From NCBI GenBank assembly GCA_024637015.1, contig JAGXGE010000015.1, positions 186,001-250,000 on the forward strand: DNA of 64,000 nt, written 5' to 3'. Shown in pieces: positions 41,301 through 49,769 of the stretch (its first letter is position 1; each line of letters begins with the position of its first letter). A program made the translations under genes and the position numbers. This stretch comes from Aequorivita sp. (lineage in GTDB: Bacteria; Bacteroidota; Bacteroidia; Flavobacteriales; Flavobacteriaceae). The notes beneath the pieces were generated by a model. It was not told the DNA's origin. It made no database searches and saw only the letters and a list, made by a program, of their open reading frames with translations.

Positions 41301-41625
41301 TCGCTACATCTATATATTCTCTTGCGAATGGTTCATCAACAGGTAAGTCCAATGCAGTCAAAATGGAGGCAATATGTCCTTTCCTCTTTTTTAAGTCGGA
41401 GTCTAATGACAGTGTTTTTTCAAGTTTCTTTTTTTCATCATCTGGGGCTAAAAAGTCTCGAAGACTTCCGTCAATTTCTCTTGCTGAATGAGCAATCATA
41501 TAAGACCTTGATGGGATAGATTCAGTCTCAATAAGCATTAACCCACTTTTATAAAAACCTGAGAGCTCCTCGCCAATATTTTTAAGTCCCTGATAAATTG
41601 CCTTTTGCTTTGCTAACATCTCCAT
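38314..41625 (-). CDS. Large helical protein of unknown function (1103 aa), KAP operon
   Basis: Long Leu/Lys/Glu-rich ORF, no motif recognised; 9 bp from the KAP gene. Confidence 0.7.
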   Translation of the reverse strand: MEMLAKQKAIYQGLKNIGEELSGFYKSGLMLIETESIPSRSYMIAHSAREIDGSLRDFLAPDDEKKKLEKTLSLDSDLKKRKGHIASILTALDLPVDEPFAREYIDVATKFVEYTHRRGGYKTSRNAEEISSLWSRYEDILLKLLGDFIKQIKQLERIIKYENPSEEILFTLKNILLDNQKEHYFFKNLIKDSWFIALYENGFFSPETIKDESYWNQSEYLEFLAIEINKGKIEEGLSILLVEIVEDIGTYSINIQPIKNYRIWYTLLVILTNLPKKYVNDIIINQLPIYFTIEPQNVLTSNEIFNFINTYFENEEVSKHNKSRIEKIIKLVFEVSNDQRFRDTSTYETGNHYPIIRAYRLREACENDTFYSGIANYCSNEVIFHIANKLLISLKSEFDGIINSIFYPNELQSHSYSVKSIYTTFLKNVCVKISDESPERIQEVIHSFLSQKYSHRHFIKLSLFLFAKTWENTKEIFFQLIENEDERKLFSSNYWGDDLYFLIEEIAEKLNEDEAMIFKDIIERGSQDEHYYNKKEYFDNFRLLWYSALSENIFFKKPYNQLSKKLKLTKKQVRPKIESGIIFGSTSPISSKKIKSLPIDELISYLKEFDPERSFRNPSVDGLADNLGIVIKEKPEIFYLNHLQFLKVPYKHISTIFYSLSDAHKTGILIDWKNTLDFIYQYISQSEFSTDKLQFKNDPYDYDYSSTIISFCRLMSQGMRNDDIAFPEEFLPMAEKNIFLLLEKYISNKLDDKHVGKLGSAMQVVNSRTGVIIGCLLDYSLRKGRLKKQLLEDKTPIWSLEEKSAFDKLINNNIQEVLVLLGWHINNFYFLDFEWTKKQLKSIPQKNDQSIMSFFGGHLLNYPTSIFEYNTLKDIYKKHILSNWQIVDSSMGNTPLETHILIFYIYNYENLNEGELLTLLLNKKEINSIKSIVHSLSFKFSSYRDGLITEEKIKFKDKILKLWRYILKLLDTMEGIESKDFPSLIYLIKYIDQLNEESTQLILKSSSYARHGRDLDELIKNLNRLKIIGNVRQNCIYACEIFIDSFFKDFYYASIMQKEILEFVEFLYLQNDLLLSEKSNKICNEFAKNGQYFLRDLYEKYNK

Positions 41626-41643
41626 ACCCTTTCTTTTGTCAAT

Positions 41644-42729
41644 TTAATCTACCCAAATTAATTCCCTTTTCACTAAAGAATAAAGATTTACAACAAAGAA
41701 GAATAGAATCCCAAAATTTAATGAGATTAAAATTTCCGCTACAATAAGTCTTGTTTCAGGGTTAGTTAAACCAAAATATGCATAAAAAGGTAATAATAGA
41801 CCAAATACAGTGCTACACAGAAACATAATAAATATTAATTTTGTTGTTCCTGATAAACCAAACTTTAAATCTTTTTGAATGTCGTATAATTCAGTTAAAT
41901 AATACTCTTGCATATCATTACATAACTCAGCCATTAACTCATTGTTCAATTCTCGCCCAAGAAACTTTTTGTCTATACGTCCAATAGCACTTAGTATTTC
42001 CCCTTTAATTCTTCTACCTAAACTATAATATTTAATTAAAGAATAGTTTTTGTCAAAGAAATACCACATAGTACTGAAATATTGAATCTCCATTGCTCTT
42101 TGAACAAATTTTGAAGTGTAAATTCCTTTTCTTTGATAATCTCCATATAATTCGCTATTAGGAATGATTTGATCGCTTTTACGGTCTTTAACCAAGCTGG
42201 ACATTGCCAAATACATTCCCGACATTCCTTCTTTAAAATTTTTATGTTCGTATAACTCATCAATCAATTTTTCATCGACAGGCTTATAATCACTAAATGA
42301 CATTAATTTGTAATCGTAGTAGTCTATGTGCTTAAACCTTCCGTAATCAAACAAATTTTTAGTAGCATCTTCATCTTCCCAAATTCCCCAACGATTTGTT
42401 AGCTTTAAACAGACCCTTCTAAAATCTGTTATTTTTTGTGAAAAATGAGTTGCTTCGTCGTATAATTCTTTCTTTACAGTCCATATTTGAGATAACCTAT
42501 TAAAAAAGAAAGTGATTAGAATCGCAGAAAATAATCCATTTATTGTGAGAATGATTTCGAGACCATTATCAGGTTGAAAATTATTTGAATAGAAATGTAA
42601 TTTTGCAAACATTATTAGTACAAGTTCAAGGGAGATTAGAAATAATAATATCATAACCCAATCCCATTGAAGAATTTTCCGCCACAAAATTTTCGCTTTA
42701 TGGGATATTTTTTTTCGAGAAAATTCCAT
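41644..42729 (-). CDS. Membrane protein (about 4 TM), KAP operon
   Basis: Two N-terminal and two C-terminal hydrophobic segments (VMILLFLISLELVLIMF; GLFSAILITFFF; LIFIMFLCSTVFGLLLPFYAYFG; ISLNFGILFFFVVNLYSLV). Confidence 0.75.
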   Translation of the reverse strand: MEFSRKKISHKAKILWRKILQWDWVMILLFLISLELVLIMFAKLHFYSNNFQPDNGLEIILTINGLFSAILITFFFNRLSQIWTVKKELYDEATHFSQKITDFRRVCLKLTNRWGIWEDEDATKNLFDYGRFKHIDYYDYKLMSFSDYKPVDEKLIDELYEHKNFKEGMSGMYLAMSSLVKDRKSDQIIPNSELYGDYQRKGIYTSKFVQRAMEIQYFSTMWYFFDKNYSLIKYYSLGRRIKGEILSAIGRIDKKFLGRELNNELMAELCNDMQEYYLTELYDIQKDLKFGLSGTTKLIFIMFLCSTVFGLLLPFYAYFGLTNPETRLIVAEILISLNFGILFFFVVNLYSLVKRELIWVD

Positions 42730-42787
42730 CTTGAATAAGTTTATTAATTTAGTGCTAAGTTAGCAAGCATTTTAAGAAAAAAACGAG

Positions 42788-43642
42788 TTGAAAGAAATAA
42801 ATCAAATAATACATTTAACCGAATCAATAGATATTTTGAAGTCTATTATCAAAAACGGATTTTACACATCTTATGCAAAAGAAACTTTCAATGGGAAAAA
42901 TATTTTGATTCCTATGATAAGCTTCTCAAATATTCTTTTTCGTGATATTGGAAAGAATGAGGTTGTCGATTATGGTAAATACGGAATTGTATTTGACAGA
43001 GACACAATCATTAAAAAATTTGATTTAAACCCAGTTTTTTATGTGAAAAATGAAAGTGATTTAGAAACAACTTTTAAAACAAATTTTGAAAATTCAATAA
43101 TACCACAGACCTTAAAAGTCGCTAAAGATTTTTATACTGATTGTAATTGTGAAAAATTTACTGACCATATCAACATCAATCCAATAAGTAACGAAGTTAA
43201 GGACTTGTTGAATACATTAGATAAAAACGTGAATGACGACTTTATAAATTCATTAAAAACAATTTTTGAAAATTACTTTGTTAATTCACTCAAACAAATG
43301 TTGGTTTTAAAACCATATACTGTTGAGAACAAATCTAGTGAAACTAAAATAGCTTACAACGAACGTGAATGGAGAAAAAGTTATTTTGAATTGAACTTTA
43401 TTTCTGAGTTTACACCAAAAGGGGAAATAAATAAGGAATTCCAAAAGTGGATAAATACGTCTAAACCACACTACACAGAAAAATACGTACAGAAATTTGA
43501 TCTAAGTGACGTAAAATTAATATATGTTGAAAATGAAAACGAAGTAAAAGACCTAAATAATTTTATAAAATTAAATTTCTTAAATCAGTCAATTCATATC
43601 AAAACATTGTCTGAATGTATAGAAATTGAAAATGCAATCTAA
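42788..43642 (+). CDS. AbiGi-like abortive-infection family protein
   Basis: IIHLTESIDILKSIIKNGFYTSYAKE...ILIPMISFSNILFRDI...YGKYGIVFDRDTIIKKFDLNPVFYV pattern recalls AbiGi; TTG start. Confidence 0.65.
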   Translation: MKEINQIIHLTESIDILKSIIKNGFYTSYAKETFNGKNILIPMISFSNILFRDIGKNEVVDYGKYGIVFDRDTIIKKFDLNPVFYVKNESDLETTFKTNFENSIIPQTLKVAKDFYTDCNCEKFTDHININPISNEVKDLLNTLDKNVNDDFINSLKTIFENYFVNSLKQMLVLKPYTVENKSSETKIAYNEREWRKSYFELNFISEFTPKGEINKEFQKWINTSKPHYTEKYVQKFDLSDVKLIYVENENEVKDLNNFIKLNFLNQSIHIKTLSECIEIENAI

Positions 43643-43883
43643 CAGTTTGTAAAGGAAATAGCTGGTTCTTTTCTAAATGACAGGTCTATACTTTTATAAA
43701 GGTCAATGCTAAACCAAAAGAGAAACGCTTGACAATGCACTGCTTCTAATACACTCATTCAGAAAAAGTTCAAATTGTTTTAATTTTTCTATTTTCATTA
43801 ATGAAGATTATCGGTAAAAATATTAGAGTAGAAAGGCGTTGGAATTGATTAATAATACAATAGCCGTACAATATTAAAAATAC

Positions 43884-43925
43884 AAAAACCTCAACATCTT
43901 GATTAAAAGATAGTTGAGGTTTTTT
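43884..43925. terminator. Strong hairpin terminator next to tRNA fragment
   Basis: aaaaacctcaacatcttgattaaaagatagttgaggtttttt. Confidence 0.75.
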
Positions 43926-43926
43926 G

Positions 43927-43951
43927 TGGCGGAGAAAGAGGGATTTGAACC
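43927..43951 (-). other. tRNA 3'-end fragment (putative att-site remnant)
   Basis: Reverse complement GGTTCAAATCCCTCTTTCTCCGCCA = T-loop/T-stem/acceptor/CCA of a tRNA (Ser-like); remainder of tRNA absent. Confidence 0.75.
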
Positions 43952-44104
43952 TTCTAGTGTATGAAATTAACAATGGTTTATGCTAATGTACTTCTGATTA
44001 AGCATCTCTTTAAATGGACACATGATTATTTTTTAAATCTATAGTTCTTTAAGGGTCAATTTATTATATTTGAATATTCTCCCCAGTTTTTTAAAATATG
44101 TGCA

Positions 44105-44329
44105 ATGAAAAAAAGTAAAAATTTATTTCTCGGGGGATTGGTATTTCTATTTCTTACCTCATTTTCTTACGATGTTCCAGAGGTTTATATCTGCAAAGGC
44201 CCTCAAAGCAAAAAATACCATTATAAAAAGGATTGTAGAGGTTTATCGAGCTGTTCTACAGATACCTATTCGGTAACGTTAAGCGAGTCTAAAAAACTAG
44301 GGAGAACCCTTTGTGGTTGGGAAAAATAA
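44105..44329 (+). CDS. Small secreted Cys-containing protein
   Basis: Signal peptide then VYICKGPQSKKYHYKKDCRGLSSCSTDTYSVTLSESKKLGRTLCGWEK. Confidence 0.65.
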   Translation: MKKSKNLFLGGLVFLFLTSFSYDVPEVYICKGPQSKKYHYKKDCRGLSSCSTDTYSVTLSESKKLGRTLCGWEK

Positions 44330-44355
44330 AGTGAAAAGATTTAAATTGGTAAAAG

Positions 44356-44469
44356 GTGGATAACTACGAAAAATTCTATCGAGAACAATTTAAATTCTCA
44401 CTATTGATGGTTGCAATAGCAGCAATTGTAATTTTCTTTTTATGGCTTTTTGGGATTATTGAAATGTAA
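44356..44469 (+). CDS. Possible 37-aa single-TM protein, GTG start (not in ORF track)
   Basis: VDNYEKFYREQFKFSLLMVAIAAIVIFFLWLFGIIEM*. Confidence 0.4.
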   Translation: MDNYEKFYREQFKFSLLMVAIAAIVIFFLWLFGIIEM

Positions 44470-44489
44470 AATAAAGCTTAAGAGAAGTA

Positions 44490-44741
44490 TCAATCCATCT
44501 TACCATATTTTCCTATTTCAAAATTAAAATCACATAATTGCTTAGGATGGACATTTAGAGCCTGTGCGAATTTTAAAAAGGTGCTTATTGTCATATTAAT
44601 TTTTCCTTGCTCATACCGACTTATCTCAGAGTTCTCAATTCCCGTCAGGAAACTAATGTCGTTCTGTGTTTGGTTATTTTCATCTCGGAATTCTATAATC
44701 TTACTTCCAATTCCCTTCAAAAAATCGCTATTGATATTCAT
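44490..44741 (-). CDS. XRE-family helix-turn-helix regulator
   Basis: IIEFRDENNQTQNDISFLTGIENSEISRYEQGKINMTISTFLKFAQALNV. Confidence 0.85.
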   Translation of the reverse strand: MNINSDFLKGIGSKIIEFRDENNQTQNDISFLTGIENSEISRYEQGKINMTISTFLKFAQALNVHPKQLCDFNFEIGKYGKMD

Positions 44742-44788
44742 AATAAATTTTGTTTCAAAGCAATTTCTTTTTATTCCTATAAAATTTT

Positions 44789-44806
44789 ATTGGGATATAT
44801 CCCAAT
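44789..44806. promoter_or_regulatory. 18-bp perfect palindrome upstream of XRE gene (putative operator)
   Basis: ATTGGGATATATCCCAAT, 48 bp upstream of the start codon. Confidence 0.65.
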
Positions 44807-44920
44807 TTTTAAAAATTATTATTATATTTGTTTTAATAACATAAATTTGCGATTCTTCTATAGCAATAATTAGAAGCATTCGCTTTGAATCTCGCTTTTG
44901 AAAACTGGTAATTTTTAAAT

Positions 44921-45035
44921 GGGAACGAGATGATAAGTAAGATGCTCACGTCTATATCGGCGTGGGCTCACTTATTGTTCCCAAGGTATACCAGTACCTC
45001 AAAGGCAGTAAGCTGAGTTCCGCGCCTTTTTGTAT
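44921..45035 (+). ncRNA. Candidate structured RNA/long hairpin upstream of susC
   Basis: GGGAAC/GTTCCC, ATAAGTAAG/CTCACTTAT and GCTCACG/CGTGGGC pair co-linearly around loop tctatatc; terminator-like ggc...gcctttttg follows. Confidence 0.45.
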
Positions 45036-45349
45036 TTGGCTTGGTCGTGTTTTCTTCCCTCAACTTTCTTTCAAGGCAACTGTTTCTTCCACCAAGAAGC
45101 TTCGCATTTGTATAGTATTGAGTATTGAGTAGTTAGTATTGAGTGTTTTCAACTCCTAATGAGGTCTCTCCCGAAGCCTCGGGAGCGCTCGACCAGACAT
45201 TCATGTCTTAATGCTTAAAGCTTACAGCTTACAGCCTAAAGCCTAAAGCATAAAGCTTTAAAAAAAAAGACCCGCTCCACGTTTTCGACGACCGTTGGAG
45301 CAGGCCAGTAGTTTAAAAAAGATATTAACCCTTAAACCAATGCAAAATT

Positions 45350-48349
45350 ATGAAAAATAATTACAGGTATAGGCTTGCACTTGCAAGTATTTTTGCCCTC
45401 TTCTTCACTTACAACTCCCCACTTTTTTCTCAGAACCTTCCACTAAAAACCATTAGTGGAATCATTACCGATGCCGAAGGTCCGCTCAGCGGAGTCAATG
45501 TATTGGTAAAAAACACCGCCCGTGGGAGCATCAGCGATCTGGAAGGCAGGTATGCCCTAACCGCCACTGCCAAGGATACACTTGTATTCACCTATTTGGG
45601 GTATAAGTCCCAAGAAGTGGTTGTGGGCAGTAGCAGTATTATGAATGTTGTTATGCAGGTTGATGCCACTGCCTTGGATCAAGTGGTTATTAATGCGGGG
45701 TATTATAAGGTTACTGAAAAAGAAAAAACAGGAAGTATCTCCCGTATTACAGCTGAAGATATTGAGGAACAAATAGTAATGAATCCTGTTGCTGCACTAC
45801 AAGGGAGGGTTTCAGGTTTACATATTATCCAAAACTCGGGGATTGCAGGAAGTGGCTTTATGGTCCAATTGCGTGGCAAGAACAGTTTAACGGCTGGTAA
45901 CCAACCATTATATGTTATTGATGGCATTCCTTTTAGTTCCGATGGAATGGGCACCCGTAACGTTTCCGGTACTATCCTGCCCGGCGCAGACTATAGCCCT
46001 TTTAGTTTTTTAAGTCCTTCCGATATTGAGAGTATTGAGGTGCTGAAGGATGCCGATGCCACGGCCATTTATGGCTCCCGTGGTGCCAATGGGGTTATTT
46101 TGATAACCACCAAAAGGGAGCAGAGGGGAAGCACTACATATTCCATTACCGCAAAGAGTAGCCTCGGGCAAACCGCAAAAAAACAAAAACTACTGAATAC
46201 AGAACAATATCTGCAGCTACGGGAGCAGGCTTTTGGCAATGATGGCTTCACTGAGTATCCTCCTTATGCGTACGATATTAACGGCACCTGGGACCGAAAC
46301 CGTTATTCCGATTGGCAGGAGGAACTATTGGGTGGGACGGCCTATATACGGGAATATCAGGCCTCGGTGGCCGGGGGCAGCAATTCCACTTCCTTTTTTT
46401 TCAGTGGTGGTTACCATAATCAGACTACAGTATTTCCCACCGACGACCGTTACCAACGCGCCAATGGCCTTGCCAAGCTTTCCCACAGTTTGCCCAACGA
46501 TAGCTTTAAGATAACCCTGTCCACAGCCTATGCCCATGAAAACAATCAGCTCCCGAGTTCCGATTTAAGCTATCAGGCTTTGATCTTACCCCCAAATGCA
46601 CCCCAATTATACAATGAGGACGAAACCCTCAATTGGGAGGACGGAACCTTTAACAATCCGTTGGCTTCCCTTCAAGGTGAGTTGTTGTCCAAACGAAACA
46701 GCCTGCTTGTAAATGGTTTATTGGAAATCAAGCTGCTGAACAATCTCACGCTACGCACCACCTTGGGGTATCAGGATACCAAACTATCTGAATATCGTAC
46801 AAGTCCCCACACCATTTATCCGCCACAGTATGGTTTTGACAGTAGTTTTTCTGGCATCTATACTAACGACGGAACCCGAAATTCGTGGATGGTGGAACCT
46901 CAATTGAATTATAACTATAGCCTTGGGGACCACAAGCTGGATGTATTGTTGGGCTATTCCGCACAAAACGAAACATCAAGCGTCTTTTCCCAATACGCAG
47001 AAGGTTTTGCCACGAACTCCCAAATTAGGAACCTAGCGGCGGCCAATTATATCAGGGTGATGAACGATGCCGAACAGGTATATAAGTATCAGGCGCTATT
47101 CGGAAGGGTAAACTATACTTTTATGGATCGGTATATCATCAACCTAACGGGGAGGAGGGATGGCTCCAGTCGCTTTGGCCCCAACAACCGTTTTGCCAAT
47201 TTCGGGGCGGTGGGTGGCGCCTGGTTGTTTTCAGAAGAAGCGGGAGTTGAGAATGCCCTACCCTTTCTTTCTCATGGAAAGCTTCGCGGTAGTTATGGCA
47301 GTACTGGCAACGACCAGATTGGCGACTACCGCTATTTAAACTCCTATGGCAGCACTGGTATATCTTTTAATGGAACTATTGGGCTCTACCCCACCGCCCT
47401 CTACAACCCCAATTTTGGGTGGGAGGAAAACCGAAAGGCTGAGCTGGCGCTAGAACTGGGCTTGTTTAATAACAGGATTACAACCAACATCAACTATTAC
47501 AGAAACCGTTCCTCCAACCAACTAGTAGAAATTCCCCTTCCAGGCACCACAGGCTTTCCTAGTATTTTGGGCAACCTCGGCGCCCTAGTGGAAAACAGGG
47601 GCTGGGAGTTTGAGCTGAATACCGTAAATATCAATCGAGGTAACTGGAAATGGAACACCTCCTTCAACTTTAGCCTCCCACGAAACGAACTACTTGAGTT
47701 CCCCAATCTGGCAAGTAGCACCTATGCCAACAGTTACGTAATTGGGGAGCCAATTACCATTGTAAGGGTGTTGCATTTTACGGGAGTTGATTCCGAAACG
47801 GGCGTCTATACATTTGAGGACTATAATGGCGACGGGCAGATAAGCGCCCCCGAGGATAGGAAGGCCATTATAGATACCGCTCCCGAATGGTACGGCGGGT
47901 TGTCTAATACTTTTGCCTATGAAAATCTGGAGCTGGATATCTTCTTCCAGTTTAGCAAGCAAATGGCACAGAATATAAACCGTTGGGGTATCACCCCCGG
48001 CGCCATGGCTAACCAGCCTGTTGAAGTATTAGATGCCTGGACTGCTCCTGGCGACCAAACAGATACCCAAGGCTATACCGCAGGCGGAAGCTATGAGCGC
48101 TCAGTAGCCGCCTATAATTTGGGGCAAAGTGATGCCGCTTTCAGTGATGCCACCTATTTACGGCTAAAGAATATCTCGCTTTCCTATAACATTCCAAATT
48201 TTCTCCACAGCACATCAAATGCTAAGGTATTTATCCAGGGACAAAACCTATACACCCTTACGGAATATAAAGGGCAAGACCCTGAACAGACGCAGGGTTT
48301 TATTCCTGCCCTACGATGGTTGGGTGCAGGACTTACATTAACCTTTTAA
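45350..48349 (+). CDS. SusC/RagA family TonB-linked outer membrane protein
   Basis: Carboxypeptidase-like N-domain (ISGIITDAEGPLSGVNVLVKN), plug (VDATALDQVVINAGYY...LYVIDGIPF...IESIEVLKDADATAIYGSRGANGVILITTK). Confidence 0.96.
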   Translation: MKNNYRYRLALASIFALFFTYNSPLFSQNLPLKTISGIITDAEGPLSGVNVLVKNTARGSISDLEGRYALTATAKDTLVFTYLGYKSQEVVVGSSSIMNVVMQVDATALDQVVINAGYYKVTEKEKTGSISRITAEDIEEQIVMNPVAALQGRVSGLHIIQNSGIAGSGFMVQLRGKNSLTAGNQPLYVIDGIPFSSDGMGTRNVSGTILPGADYSPFSFLSPSDIESIEVLKDADATAIYGSRGANGVILITTKREQRGSTTYSITAKSSLGQTAKKQKLLNTEQYLQLREQAFGNDGFTEYPPYAYDINGTWDRNRYSDWQEELLGGTAYIREYQASVAGGSNSTSFFFSGGYHNQTTVFPTDDRYQRANGLAKLSHSLPNDSFKITLSTAYAHENNQLPSSDLSYQALILPPNAPQLYNEDETLNWEDGTFNNPLASLQGELLSKRNSLLVNGLLEIKLLNNLTLRTTLGYQDTKLSEYRTSPHTIYPPQYGFDSSFSGIYTNDGTRNSWMVEPQLNYNYSLGDHKLDVLLGYSAQNETSSVFSQYAEGFATNSQIRNLAAANYIRVMNDAEQVYKYQALFGRVNYTFMDRYIINLTGRRDGSSRFGPNNRFANFGAVGGAWLFSEEAGVENALPFLSHGKLRGSYGSTGNDQIGDYRYLNSYGSTGISFNGTIGLYPTALYNPNFGWEENRKAELALELGLFNNRITTNINYYRNRSSNQLVEIPLPGTTGFPSILGNLGALVENRGWEFELNTVNINRGNWKWNTSFNFSLPRNELLEFPNLASSTYANSYVIGEPITIVRVLHFTGVDSETGVYTFEDYNGDGQISAPEDRKAIIDTAPEWYGGLSNTFAYENLELDIFFQFSKQMAQNINRWGITPGAMANQPVEVLDAWTAPGDQTDTQGYTAGGSYERSVAAYNLGQSDAAFSDATYLRLKNISLSYNIPNFLHSTSNAKVFIQGQNLYTLTEYKGQDPEQTQGFIPALRWLGAGLTLTF

Positions 48350-48359
48350 TGCTTAAACT

Positions 48360-49769
48360 ATGAAAAATTCTATACAGAAATACAATTACCGCTCCCTCAT
48401 GCTATTACTACGGCTAATGCTCTTGGTGCTATTGGGAGTGCTACTCTCCAGTTGCGAAAAGGCACTGGAACCGGATTATCCAGATTTTTTGCTCTCGGAA
48501 GAGGCTCTATTTGAAAACGGAACTACGGTTAACGCCGCCCTTGCCAATATATATAACGGTCTTCGGGATATTAGTCCCGTTAGTGGGGGTGTTGACGGAA
48601 CGGGTATACTCCTGGGGCTCTATGCGGATGAACTGGACTATTATCGGGAAAATGCCCCGGTTGACAATGCCTTTTATAATCATACGATACTTCCTAACAA
48701 TACTGCGGTGGGCAATTTTTGGAACAACAGCTATTCCCTTATATACAGTGCCAATAAAATTGTGGAAGGACTTGAAGATGCCCCCTTGGAGGAGGAAGAG
48801 CGGAATGGCTTTATGGGGGAAGCACTTTTCCTTCGGGCTTACCTCCACTTTTACCTTGCCCAATTGTTTGGGGACATACCCTATATACAAAGTACCGATT
48901 ATTCCGAAAATGCTTCGGTTTCGCGTATGCCCCTAACGCAGGTATACCAAATTGTGGAAGAGGATCTACTCTCTGCCAAGAACCTGTTGCCAGCTATGGA
49001 AACCAGTGGCGAAAGGCTTAGGGTTTCCAATGGCGTGGCCAGTGCGATGCTCTCACGATTATACTTAGTTACACAGCAATGGGAAAAGGCAATTAGTGAA
49101 AGTACAGCAGTCATTACGGAGGGGACATATACTTGGCAACCCGATTTAAATTTGGTCTTTCTAAAAGAGAGCCCCTCCACTATTTGGCAATTAAAACCCG
49201 AATTTGAGGGTTCGGGAACCAAGGAAGGGGAAACTTTAGTATTTGACTTTGGGCCGCCTTCCCTCTATGCACTTTCAGATAGTTTTATCGAAGGCTTTGA
49301 AACAGGAGACCTACGAAAGGAAGCTTGGACCCGAGAGCTATCGGACGGAGTACAAAGTTGGTACCACCCCTATAAATACAGGCAAAATTATTATGACGGT
49401 AGTAGTTCCGAATATTCCATTCTCTTCCGTTTGGCGGAACAATACCTCATCCGAGCGGAGGCATCCCTGCAAATGGGAAATTTACAGGAAGCAAAGGACG
49501 ACATAAATGGAATTAGACTTCGCGCAGGACTAACGCCCACCCTTGCCAGCAACCCAGAAGAAATCATAGATGAGTTGCAAAACCAATGGCGTTATGAATA
49601 TTTTACCGAGCAGGGCCACCGTTGGTTTTACCTAAAAAGATCGGGGACCGCCGATGAGGTATTGGGGCCCGTTAAATCGGGTTGGAAAGCCACCGATGTG
49701 CTTTTCCCGTTGCCGGCAAACGAACTCATACTAAACCCAAACCTCAACCCACAAAACCCAGGATATTAA
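48360..49769 (+). CDS. RagB/SusD family nutrient uptake outer membrane protein
   Basis: Lipobox LLSSCEKALEPDYPD; FLRAYLHFYLAQLFGDIPYI; FRLAEQYLIRAEASLQMGNLQEAKDDIN. Confidence 0.95.
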   Translation: MKNSIQKYNYRSLMLLLRLMLLVLLGVLLSSCEKALEPDYPDFLLSEEALFENGTTVNAALANIYNGLRDISPVSGGVDGTGILLGLYADELDYYRENAPVDNAFYNHTILPNNTAVGNFWNNSYSLIYSANKIVEGLEDAPLEEEERNGFMGEALFLRAYLHFYLAQLFGDIPYIQSTDYSENASVSRMPLTQVYQIVEEDLLSAKNLLPAMETSGERLRVSNGVASAMLSRLYLVTQQWEKAISESTAVITEGTYTWQPDLNLVFLKESPSTIWQLKPEFEGSGTKEGETLVFDFGPPSLYALSDSFIEGFETGDLRKEAWTRELSDGVQSWYHPYKYRQNYYDGSSSEYSILFRLAEQYLIRAEASLQMGNLQEAKDDINGIRLRAGLTPTLASNPEEIIDELQNQWRYEYFTEQGHRWFYLKRSGTADEVLGPVKSGWKATDVLFPLPANELILNPNLNPQNPGY

